DNA of 64,000 nucleotides from Haematococcus lacustris (taxonomy: Eukaryota > Chlorophyta > Chlorophyceae > Chlamydomonadales > Haematococcaceae). Shown here one piece after another: positions 10,838 to 21,700 of this stretch; within the stretch, counting starts at the first letter, position 1, and every line of letters begins with the position of its first letter. The notes under the pieces are model-generated. The model was given only the letters and a program-made list of their open reading frames with translations. It ran no database searches and was not told where the DNA came from. The position numbers and the translations under genes were made by a program. The DNA is taken from assembly GCA_030144725.1 (NCBI GenBank), contig JASKMD010000005.1:186001-250000 (forward strand). Reading direction: 5' to 3'.

Positions 10838-10903
10838 ACCCCGCGCTTTCCCCCTTATTCCCCCGTTCCCCTCCGGACAATTCCCCCGCATTAGAAAGAC
10901 CAC
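10838..10903 (-). repeat. Solo Harbinger terminus
   Basis: On the minus strand this reads GGTGGTCTTTCTAATGCGGGG followed by the G-rich subterminal pattern, closely matching the left end of the 2953-6591 element. No partner end is visible nearby, so it is a truncated copy or a short derivative. Confidence 0.75.
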
Positions 10904-11159
10904 CTAACAGTCGTGCCCTACTGGACTTAGTTATAAGCTGCATGTCATTGCTGCAACATCTACACGTGCCTTGCAACAGCTAGTCATAGGCGTGTTGATT
11001 GCAGGGGACACGCTGACCAGAATAGAAATATGTGTGTAATGGGCTTTGGAGCTCCTCGTGCGACAGCAAACAATGCATGTAAGGCACTGAGACAACGCGC
11101 AGGCAGGGAAGCCACACAGAAATTGAGAAAGCCAAGGATGCCAATAGTGATACGTCATG

Positions 11160-11240
11160 AGGCATGACGGTGAACCTTCCCAAGGGGAAAGGCTGTCCAA
11201 GCAGCCTATCGGCTGACGGTCCAAAAGGTGTAAGCCCATC
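11160..11240. repeat. SINE-like fragment related to 39500-39676
   Basis: The segment CAGCCTATCGGCTGACGG followed by a GGTGTAAGCC block is paralleled in the insertion at 39500-39676 (CAGCCTAACGGCTGACGG and GGTGTAAGCC). The similarity is short and this copy lacks visible target duplications. Confidence 0.4.
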
Positions 11241-12376
11241 CGCATGGACACAGTCCAAGGCGCTGTACACATGGGCACTTGTTGATGTTCCCTGACAAAC
11301 TCCTTGTCCAACCCATCAGGCACGCTGGCATGTCCAGTCCACCATCATTATACTCAACATTACATGGAATTCGCTGGAATGCGTTCCATTCTGATACTGC
11401 AGGCGTTGTTGCAGCACACAGATCCCGTCATGCCTGCTGCTATGTCCTGTGCTGTAAGTCAGGTCGCCCTCTTCGCCATGTATGCATCGATTTCCTCCGG
11501 CGTCATGCCCTGCGCACGCACCACCACACAGCAGCCAACCCATGCCAATCATGCATGCCCGACAGCTTCCCACCCCACCTGCCTCGAGTGCGTATAGCTG
11601 GCAATAGGTTGGAGATGGGGGCTGATGCCTTGCTTCATCCTGACTAAGGTAAACTTTGGACTACCTTAGCCACCTGACCACACTTGCGCACACCAGTGTG
11701 TCAACTGGCGGGTCAGTGAGCTGGCTGCTGCCTGCCTGCTGTTGCAACCTAGTAGCCATCATGCGGCAGCTGGGCCAGGCCACGACCCATCGTGGGGCAT
11801 GCAGGGCCGCACCCCAACCAGCACCACAGACAGTCCGTGTGAGCAGTGAGCATGCGTCTGTGTGTTGCAGCATCACTGACATGTGACCGCCATGCTGTTC
11901 TGACAGCGATGATGATATGCATGCATTCGTGATCAGCAACATTGTCGAACGGTCGTTGTTGTGTGGAGGTGGTAACGGTGGTACTGCTGCTGCTGCTGCT
12001 GCTGATGGCGGTGGCAGTAGCACTCACATCAAACGGGTCATCCTCCACGCTCAGGGCTGGGAGGCTCCACCTGCACGCCGCAGGTCAGGTCTGGGTCAGA
12101 ACATCAGCGTCACAAACTAAGCCAGCACAACCCAGTGTGGTGCCTACGCTTAGGTGCGGGCTGTGGGCGAGCAATGCCTAGGCATGTGCCAGGACCGCAT
12201 GGCATAGCATATCCGCCTCATGCAAGCCTGGAAGCGAGCGACCAAGTCTGCCATCAAGATGAAACCATCATATTGCTGTAGTGCAGTATCTCTGCGGTAA
12301 TTTCAACAAGCTGCTGCTTCTGTGCGGGCTGCTACTGCTACTACTACTGCTGATGATGATGATGGCAGTCATGCAC

Positions 12377-12668
12377 TCAGCGGCAGGCATGCTGCACAGA
12401 ATGCCTGCTACTGAGCTTAACAAGGCCATGGCCTTCATGTAGCATGCACCTGTTCGCTGCAGCCCCTGGCCCTGTTGTGCTGCTGCGTGAGGCCGCCAGC
12501 TTTGCAGCGAGGGCGTTGATCTCTGCCGGGGTCGCCCCTTCAAGGGAGTTCATGTCAGCCTCATCAGCGAAGCTGCGACCCGCCAGGTACGCGGGGAGGT
12601 CAGCCAGCCGCCGCTCTTCCAGTGCCGCAGCCCTGACGCGAGCGGCCTGCAGTGGATGTATAGGCAGT

Positions 12669-12702
<34 letters not shown>

Positions 12703-13669
12703 GCATGACACCAGTGCAGCATGGGGCCGGTGATGGGGGCTGTGGTGCATGATGTGGTGCAAGGGTGGTGGTGCATGGTGTGGTGGTGCATGGAGTGGTG
12801 GTGCATGTCTTGCTGTAAGAGTGAGTCCCAAGGAATGGCAACATATGTGGACATGGAGGCGCCATGGGTTCCGGGTGTAGTCTCACATTTGGAAAGGCGG
12901 TGTTGAGCCATGATGACGTTGCACAGTGGCTCACTGGCAGCTTGATAAACCTTACAGCACGGCATCTGGCCACGGCTGCAAAAGTGGCTAGCTGCAGACC
13001 TTGGCATCTGACAAATCCATGGTTGCCCACTAACAGCATGGCAAGCATGGACTCAGCTGAGGCAGTGGACACCAAACCTGCTAAGCTGGGATGGGTGTGT
13101 TCATGCACTGCGTAGGCAACTGTGTTTGGAGGTCAGGCTCCTGACCTCAGCTGCAGCCGCCTTCTTCCCATCCCAATCAGACTTTGTGTAGATCAAAGCA
13201 CAAGCACCCAGCGCTCCAGCAGCGTAGTAGACCTTCTCCCAAAATGACAGTTTTGCGTAGTAAGACTTGCGCTGCGCCTCTAGGACCTCTGCTTGGACAG
13301 CACCACATGAACAGGCACCGCCAGCAGACACTGTCAGCCATGACTGATAAGCAGGTGTGCGGGTGTCTCCCACCACTGGGTCGCCAAGGAGGCAGCTCTC
13401 TGACCTGCGTAGGAGATGCCCTTCTTTTGCTTAATGTGCCGGTGCAGCCAGCCATTGTACAGCACTTCTCCCGTGCCAGGTGTGTCGGGGCTAAGTGATA
13501 TCTGTGCCGCCTCATGCGATGGCTGGCTCCCTGCGCTGGCAAGTGTGCTGCATGCCGCGGCGCTGCGAGCTAAGCATTGTTTACATGCTGCGGCCCTCAG
13601 GGCCAGCAGCATTGAAGTCGCGCAGAAGAGGACTCGTGTTACCGCCCCTGCCACTAGCTTGTCCTGCAC
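12377..13669 (-). CDS. Small membrane protein, possibly organellar (unknown function)
   Basis: Three exons join in phase: 13669-13405 (donor GCAG/GTCAGAG), 13288-13146 and 12646-12377, giving about 225 residues. The N-terminus is Ala/Arg/Cys-rich without acidic residues, like an organelle targeting peptide. Exon 1 ends in a basic stretch (WLHRHIKQKKGISYA). Exon 2 has KLSFWEKVYYAAGALGACAL, one membrane segment followed by a charged tail. Exon 3 is helical and charged (LEERRLADLPAYL, ATPAEINALAAKLAASR). The exact 3-prime end is uncertain because a donor-like site follows the SSTTGPG region. A small single-pass subunit or assembly protein of an organelle complex is conceivable, but I do not recognise the family. 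Confidence 0.6.
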
Positions 13670-13767
13670 CGCATCGCATTAAGCAAGCCGCTTGCAGCAG
13701 TTACGGTGGTTAGCCATGTTGGCTGGGCGTCCGTGATTCTAGCTCTAGGAGCCAGTGCAGCAGCAGA

Positions 13768-16700
13768 ATGGCAGTCCGTGGAGTAGGCCTGCAACCTGCG
13801 CGCCCTGCGTTACACTGTCCACCCCCCACCCGCCCCCGCACCCACCGTCGCTGCGCGACACATGTTCGCCACCAGCTGCACGACGTGGCAGCCTCTGCGC
13901 TACCGTCCAGTGCTTCCCAGGTCCCAGTCCACACGCCCCAAGCTGAGGTGGAGGTTAGCCCAGGAAAACTGGAGGGCTACTGGAGCTGGAAGGGATACAA
14001 GATCAGATACCAGCGTTCTGGCAGCACCGGCCTGCCAATCCTTCTGGTCCACGGCTTTGGCGGCAATGCAGGTAGGGATGGGATGCACTGTCACCAGCTT
14101 AATGCCACGATGCTGTCCACCATGCACCTCAACATGCAGCCTTTAAGAACCCAGTGTCAGGCCAGGGCAGGCCTCGCCCATATCAGGCAGTGCCAGCAGA
14201 CCATGCCATCAGGGCAGCTCCAGTCAGCGCCACCTGATCTACCCGATGCCATGCATCGCCAGTGCTGCATAGCTATGCCTGGAAAGATACCTATCTGGCT
14301 GGGGAGCAGGGACGGGGGCCTTGGCAGCCTCACGCATGCCCATGTCCTTTCTTGCCCATGCCCAGTGTTCCTCTATTTAGCCATGTCCAGGCCAGGCCAG
14401 GCCAAGCCAGGCCAGGCCAAGCCAGGCCAGGCCAGGCATTAGACTAGTAGGGCAGCAAGTGGAGCACAGCAGCAGTGTGTGCAGCAGCATGCAGTGTTGC
14501 CCTAACGTGGTGCTACAGCTAGCATCTGGCATGGAATGTGCTGGCATGTGCTGCTGCCCAGATCACTTCCGCAAGAATACAGTTGTGTTGGGCGCCCAGC
14601 ACCGCACGTACGCCATCGACCTGCTGGGCTATGGGTTCTCTTCAAAGCCTGACCCGCGCAACAGCCCTCCCAACTCCATTTACAACTTCACTACCTGGGG
14701 CCAGCAGCTGTGCGACTTCCTAGAACAGGCAAGCCCAGCAGGTCGGCCCCGAGGGCACGGAGGGATGCTGGCACTGATGCCCACTGGGAGAGCTGGTTGC
14801 TGGGCCAAGCTTGCAGGCCAAGCCGTTTTGCTCAAGCTTGCATAGACAGAGCAGGCAAAGCGGGTCCAGCGGTGCTTGCCTTTGCTGTGTGTTGCCCAGG
14901 TGTATTGCCCAGATGAGGGGGTGCAGCAGGCCTGGCCTGGCATGGCTTAGAATAGCTAGGCATAGTGCTGGGCTTGTGCTGAGAATGAAGAGCCTGGGCG
15001 GAGCATGCCGTGAACTATCTCTCCATGATTTCCTGATCATGATGTGAACCTAATGCTCACAGGCCTTGTGTAGCATTACAAGGCAACATCCCTGAGGCGT
15101 AGTCGTCTGCTGGCTTGCCGCTGTCACGGCTGGCATTGCTGCGGCTGGCAGGCATGCCTCGTGGATGATGCTATCGCTGCTGACCCAGCCTGAGCCTGAG
15201 ACCTAGCCTGAGACCTGACCGCCTGCTGATCCAGCCTGAGACCTGAGCCAGCCGACTCACCCCTAGCCACCTTGCCAGCCTGACCATGACCCTGCGCCCA
15301 CTGACCTGGCCGCCTCATCACCCTGACCTCACCACCCTGACCATGACCTAGGCCCTGACCATGACCTTGATTCTGACCTGGCTGCCTGCCCCCTGCCCCC
15401 TAGCCAGCCTCTGCAGCCGCTGACACCTGCCTACTGATGTGGACACTATTGGATAGCCCTCTCAAGAGGTTGGCAGCTCCATGCCCTTACTCCTGTAGCA
15501 TTTGAACCTGCTGGCAGCATCCTTGAGCAGTCTACTGCGGCTGATGTCTGCCTGGCTTGCCCTGCAGGTGGTGGGCGAGCCTGCAGTGCTGGTGTGCAAC
15601 TCAGTGGGTGGGCTGGCTGGACTAGAGGCGTCCATACTCAGGTTGGGCTGCCATGCCCTGGCCCTGCCCCTGGCTCCTGGGGCCCCGCAATCCCAGCGCC
15701 CCAGCTTCAGCTCCCCAGCCCCAGCACCCCAGCCCCAGCCCCAACGGCCCTAGCCTGTACTCACTCTGCCTCCACGCAGCCCTCACCTGGCTCTGCCCTG
15801 AGATTGACCCTGCACTCACCCTCGCACTGATTCCAGCTTTTGACCCTGACCCTGCTCGTAAGCCCAACCCCAGACCCCAACCCCTGCATCGACCCTGGTC
15901 CTGGCTGCTGCTCTTACCCACAGCCCCAGCCCGCAGGTCTGTCTGGCCCTCCAGTCTCTGCCTGGCTCATTGCAGCACACTGGCAGGGTGGTTGGCCTCC
16001 TTTGTGCAGGCCGGACCTGGTGAAGGCGGTGCAGCTGCTGGACATCAGCCTGCGGGGCCTGCATGTGAAGAGGCAGCCGCCATGGCAGCGCCCACTGGTG
16101 GCGGCCTTCCAGCAGCTGCTGAGGGAAACGGAGCTGGGGGTCCAGTTTTTTAACACCGTGGCAAAGCCCCAGGTCTGTGGTGGTGCAGCGGGCACGTCAT
16201 GGTTCTAGCGATGATGATGGTGGCGGTGGTGAGTATGGTGACGGGTATGGTGGTGGTGGACTGACCACAGCAGTCATGATGATGGTGATGGTGGCTGGGG
16301 CGGAATACGAATTTGACGATTGTCACAGGAGTGAGGGATGGTGGTGGTGGGCAGTAGTAGTGGTCCTGCTGTTGGTTGTAGTGATGGTGGTGACAGAGGA
16401 GTGTGTGGGTGTGGGTGTTGGCTTGCAGACAGTGAAGAACATCTTGGGCCAAGCCTATGGGAATAAGGCGGCTGTGACTGACGAGCTCGTGCAGTGCATC
16501 CTGCGTCCGGGCCTGCAGCCAGGGGCGGTGCGTGTGTTCCTCGACTTCATCAGCTACAGTGGAGGCCCGGTGAGTCACACTGGCTGTCAGCTGCCAGCTG
16601 CTGCCTGTCAAGCAAGAGGTAGAGAGTTCATAGTGACTTTTTCTGGGATTGTTTCTGGAGCTCTTGCCAGGAGTTTCAGGCGGTGTCCAAGGGGTCCATA

Positions 16701-17200
16701 AGACGTTGTTGGTGAAGGGCGGTGAGACCACAGCTGTCACAGCGGGGTGGCAGCAGAGATAAATGGGTCTGTGTGGTGCGGCGCAGTTGGGCTTGGAGCA
16801 CCCCATTCCACTCTCCATGGTAGCGGCTGTGTGAGGTGCACGAACTGCACCCTGCTAGACATCGCCGAATATCTCGTGCCTTGGCTTCTTCCATTGAGCC
16901 ACACCTGCCCCTAGCATCGTCTTGCACGCGCTCCCTTACCAAGGCGGGCAATTGCCTCGCTCGTGCTCGCGTGCTCCGTAGCTCCCCGAGGAATTGCTGG
17001 CCTCCACCAAGGTGCCGGTGAGCATCGTTTGGGGCGAGGCCGACCCCTGGGAGGATGTGCGCCTGGGTCGCACGTTGTTCGCGAACCAGCCGACTGTGTA
17101 TGAGTTCGTCACACTGCCCGGCGTCGGGCACTGCCCAATGGATGAGTCACCAGAGCTGGTGAATCCGCTGATCGAGGCGTTCGCCGCAAAGCACGTCTAA
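13768..17200 (+). CDS. Alpha/beta-hydrolase fold protein, probably plastid-targeted
   Basis: Six exons join in phase: 13768-14071, 14562-14728, 15568-15641, 16010-16172, 16429-16569 and 16982-17200, giving about 355 residues. The intron after 14728 has a GC donor. The N-terminal ~55 residues are Arg/Ser/Ala/Pro-rich, like a transit peptide. The hydrolase core starts at EGYWSWKGYKIRYQRSG, with the oxyanion region LLVHGFGGNA. The nucleophile elbow is VLVCNSVGGLAG, so the elbow is C-N-S-V-G rather than G-x-S-x-G. The acid is in WGEADPWED and the histidine in PGVGHCPMDE. This is the family of plant chloroplast hydrolases near pheophytinase-like proteins; substrate and exact orthology are unknown. 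Large introns carry GCCAG and GTGGTGATG repeats. It converges on the DPH6 gene. Confidence 0.9.
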
Positions 17201-17888
17201 GACCGCACAGTGGCTTCGGTGACGATAGATGTGCAAGCGACCAAACACAGCCACTACGACACGGCGCGAAGGAGCGCGAACACGGCACAGCGCAACCTGT
17301 CACTGAAACAGTCTTGCTTGGACGCAGATGAGACCTGGAGTGGGTGGGAGGAGAAAACCGTATTGTATGCTGGAGGGAAAGAGACAGAGGGCAGGGACTG
17401 TTGCAAAACTTCACTGCTGAGTGATCCAAGAGAGACAGGTTGAGGGTGCACCAAAAGACACAACAGTGCACCGGTGGTGACTAAGAGCAACAAAGCAGCT
17501 AGGCAACAAGTAGCGTGGTAAGCAGACTGTGAATGATGCTTGCCAGTGCTAGAGAGATGGGGGCGTGCCTTTGCTTCACAAGCTCCATTATGTAATCCTT
17601 ATTACACCCATAGTTCGATATGCTCGACAGGGACAGGGGATAGTCATCAGTTGTACATGAATGTTGCATGAAGGTCATGTTCAGATGTAATTTCTGGTGG
17701 AATTGAACACGAAAGGACATGAACAATCGATGTCGAGGAATGACATCCAGAATAAATTGTGTGGGTGCCCCGGGCATGCAAATTGATAGTACGGCAATCA
17801 AATAATATGCCCCTTATGAACACGTACAAGCCGGTTTCCACATGCCACTGCAACTGATATTGACAAGCCTGGTTTCGCAACTTTGGTC
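17201..17888. other. Convergent intergenic region
   Basis: This is the spacer between the 3-prime ends of the hydrolase and DPH6 genes. TGTAA motifs, the usual poly(A) signal of this algal group, occur on the plus strand near 17590 and 17683. No coding sequence is recognised. Confidence 0.5.
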
Positions 17889-18752
17889 TCAGTTCTTGAC
17901 CACCAACACCTCTAGCACCGCGGCCAGCGGAGAGGTACTGGGTTCGAGCCCCGGCCCAGCCTGATGGTGGCTGCTGCTGATGTGCAACACTGGGATCCAC
18001 AATATTGGCAGCCCTTCAAGCTCCTCCCCCCACAACTGCTGAAGCACAGCAAATGGAACCTGGGCAGGCAGAGCCACCAGGACAGCGACAGGGGCACAGG
18101 GGTCACCTCTGCCAGTAGGGGCAACGGCCAGCTGCAGGCAAGCCGATGCCAAAAGGGAGTGCACTACTGCCTGTGCACCACAGGCGAGGCCACCAGTCCC
18201 TTTCTCCTCTGCCTCCGCCCCTGCCCAAAGGACCCTCCCGCCCGTTACCCACCCACCACCCCTTTTAAAACCCTGACCTGGCGTATGTCGAGCCAAGCCC
18301 GGGCCGTGACCAGCTGGTCAATTTGAAAGTGGTAGGAGGCCAACACCGCGACCAGGGCGGCGCGCAGTCTGTGCACCACCTCTGGCCCCTGGAACACGTC
18401 GACCTGCAAGCAAGGACCGGGTCGGGTCAGGTTGGGTCCGGTCGGGTCGGGTCGAGTCGGGTCCGGTCGGCCTACCGGCAGATGTAGCACCGACACCAGG
18501 CTTCCCGATCGCTGGCAGCACACAGTGGACACCATGACGTTGTGCGTCGTGCCTGGACCACCTCCCGCAGGGTCCTGGACTGCTATAGGATCAGCCAGTG
18601 CTGAGGGTGAAGGGACTTGAACCCCTGACCCGTCTGAGCCCTGTCCCTGATGCCCCATCACAGCCGGTCCCTTGCCCTGCCCTGCTTGGCCACATTCCTG
18701 ACCAATCTGCCCAAGTGCACAAACTGGACCATCAGTGCCCATGTCAGCCCCA

Positions 18753-18788
<36 letters not shown>

Positions 18789-21700
18789 TGAGGCCCCCCC
18801 CTCCTGCTGCTGCCTCCATTGCTGTTGCCATTGCCTGGTTGATGAGGATGCTGGTGCAGGTGAGGTGGCGCCACGCCCCCCTCCTGCCACCCCCCGCTGA
18901 ACTGGCAGCTGATGCAGGCCTGCAAGCTGTCAGGGGTGGTGGCACTGGTCAGGCTGGTCGAGCGCTGGTGCTGCATGGGGGTGAGGCGGACTGACAGCCT
19001 AGGGCTCATCCAGCCTGCAGAGGAGGAGCGGCTGGCTGAGGCCAGGGGGGGCTGGCTGTCAGGGGGGTGGGCGAGGGAGGCGGCGGATGAGCATCCCTGA
19101 GTTGGTGGGAGGACCGCGTGGCTGGGTAGGGGGGCGGGACATGGGCCGGGGTTGGCCCCATGAGACCTCGAGGCAGGTAAGGGCGGTAGAGGGGCAGGAA
19201 GAGGATGGTGGTTGAGGGCATGGCTGCAGGTGCTGGCTGTCGCTGTCTCTCCTGCTGCTGTTGTTCCCTGGTCGTCTGGTGCGGGGGGCTGAGGGGCAGT
19301 GCTGGCAGGTGGTAGCGGGGTGGGTGGGGCTGTGATCACACTGCCCCCGCTGCTGCTGCTGCTCCTAGAGGGGGGTCTCTGATGCCGCCCTGATACGTCC
19401 ACCAGCACCGGCTGGACCTCAACGAGACACCTGGAAGGCAGCCATGAGGGAAAGCTGGTGGGGGGAGGGGGAGGGGGAGGGGGAGGGGGAGGGGGAGGGG
19501 GAGGGGGAGGGGGAGGGGGAGGGGGAGGGGGAGGGGGAGGGGGAGGGGGAGGGGGAGGGGGAGGGGGAGGGGGAGGGGGAGGGGGAGGGGGAGGGGGAGG
19601 GGGAGGGGGAGGGGGAGGGGGAGGGGGAGGGGGAGGGGGAGGGGGAGGGGGAGGGGGAGGGGGAGGGGGAGGGGGAGGGGGCGAAGGCCCCTGCCACCAC
19701 TGCAGCCCCACCCTCCCAGCTGGGACCCAACCCCACCCACCCCCTTGGCAGCGCAGGCACCTCCAGGTACACGACAGTGCAGCGCAGGCCATGGGGGATG
19801 AGCGCTGGCTGCAGGTAGGAGTCCACAGGGGGATCCTCCCCTCCCTCACTCCCTGCCTCCACCGCCTCCACTGCTGCCCCCTGCCCCTTCTCTTCCTTGG
19901 CTCCTGCAACGATTGTCCAGGAAGGGGAGGGGGGTGGAAGGGGCCCTAGGGGTGAAGGGGGAGGGCAGGGGCTGAAACCTCCTCTATGGCTGCCACCAGG
20001 TGGGAAGGGCGGTGAGGGGGCAGCTGGTGGGCTCACCTGACGTGGGCAGCTGCCCGCTGTCTAGAGCTGCCTCCACAGCAGCCACGATGACATCCTGCAC
20101 CAACACCAGCAGCACAGCAGCAGCAGCAGCAGGCCAGACAGTGGGGCTGGCCCCTGCCCTCCCTCCCAGCCTCCATTACCACGCCCTTCAATGTTGTGAT
20201 GGTGGGTTTGTACCGCTGAGCCACCAGCCTGGTGTGGCCACTGGGCATGGAACTCACACAGGCACGACACTGGCATGGCTGCATCCACCCACCCTCAGGT
20301 GCAGAGCACACCGTCCTGACAGGAAAGCAGGGACCCCCCCTACAGCATCCTCTGCTGCTTCCTTCCATCCCTCCCACAATGCACCACCCCAATGCATCAG
20401 TCACACTCACATGACACCCGAGCAAGCTGTGCGAGTGCAGTGCAGCAACCTGCACCTGCAGCCTCTACCTCACTCTCTACCTGCGGCCTCTACATGCAGA
20501 TAATAACCGCTCTTGCATGCACCTCGGCTTCTTCACTGTCACCCTGTCAGCCGCCTGAAGCTGGCAATGACCAGGGAGTGCAAAGGTAGTGCAAGCACCA
20601 TCCTCACACCCGCCTAGCTTCTTCTATAGCTACCCCAGCTGCCCCGGTTGCCCCGTCCCCTGGTTGCCCTCTACAACTCCACCACCTTCCTCTCACTACC
20701 CCACCACCTTTCCCCCACCCTCACCCCAGCTTCCCCTCAGCTTCCCTTCAGCTTCCCCTCAGCTTCCCTCACCTTCCCTGCCTCCCCCACGGAGCTGCAG
20801 TAGTACACAGTGAGGCTGAGAGCTGCCCTGAGACAGCATGTCTTCAGCGCCACTGCCACCGCCTGGGCGCTAGCCAGTGCCCGCTGCAGCTGCGCCTCGG
20901 GGCCGCGGGCCACACAGGCCATGGTGGCGGGGTCCAGGGGGATGACCCCGGCTAGGTGGACCAGCCCGCCATACACATTGGCCTGGGGTCAGGGCAGGGC
21001 CAGGGGCAGGGGTGGCTAAGGCAGGCAGGGGCAGAGGCAGGGGCAGGGGCAGGGTCGAAAGCGGCTTAGGCAGGCAGGGGCAGGGGCAGGGGCAGGCGCA
21101 GGCGCAGGGGCAGGGTCGGGGGCAGGGGCAGGGGCAGGGGCAGGGGCAGGGGCAGGGGCAGGGGCAGGGGCAGGGGCAGGGGCAGGGGCAGGGGCAGGGG
21201 CAGGGGCAGGGGCAGGGGCAGGGGCAGGGGCAGGGGCAGGGGCAGGGGCAGGGGCAGGGGCAGGGGCAGGGGCAGGGGCAGGGGCAGGGGCAGGGGCAGG
21301 GGCAGGGGCAGGGGCAGGGGTACCTGGCTGTAGGGTCCAATGCAGCTGGGGGCCCAGGGTGAGATGCTCTGGACGTGGAGCACCTTGCGCTCCTTGCTGG
21401 TGCCCTGGCTCTGACCACTGGCCCCCTGCCCCTGCCCCTCCCTCAGCTCCTGACCCCCCAGTGCAGGGTGCAGGCTTGGGGGCGTGGGGAGGGGTGGGCA
21501 GGAGGGGTCTGTGAGTACGAGGGGGGGGCGCTGGCTGGGGCTGGTGTCAGGGGGGGGTAGGGAGAGGGTCCGCTGTGGAGTGGGCCCTGTGGGGCAGGGC
21601 CAGGCTGCTGCACTGTCCTGACCAAGCTGGTGGTGTGCGGGGGGAGGGGGGTGGGTCAGCATGGGGAGGGGGGACGTGGGAGACGTGGGGGCAGGGCTGA

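Larger units (their letters stand above)
10414..12376. other. Mostly non-coding stretch with repeat relics
   Basis: No convincing gene is seen. Bases 10838-10903 are a relic of a Harbinger end, and 11160-11240 resemble the SINE-like insertion at 39500-39676. Several open frames exist on both strands but none has domain-like sequence or consistent splice neighbours. A CTG/GCT microsatellite lies near 11985-12005. Confidence 0.4.

Noticed and set aside
12377..13108. 243-codon minus-strand ORF read as one exon
   Set aside because: The part before 12646 contains CTG-repeat-coded Leu runs; splice sites place the coding part in three exons instead.
18245..19909. 554-codon minus-strand ORF with a poly-Pro tract
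   Set aside because: The Pro run is translation of the (GGGGGA)n array in an intron. Only short parts of this frame at 18.3-18.5 and 19.4 kb are plausible DPH6 exons.
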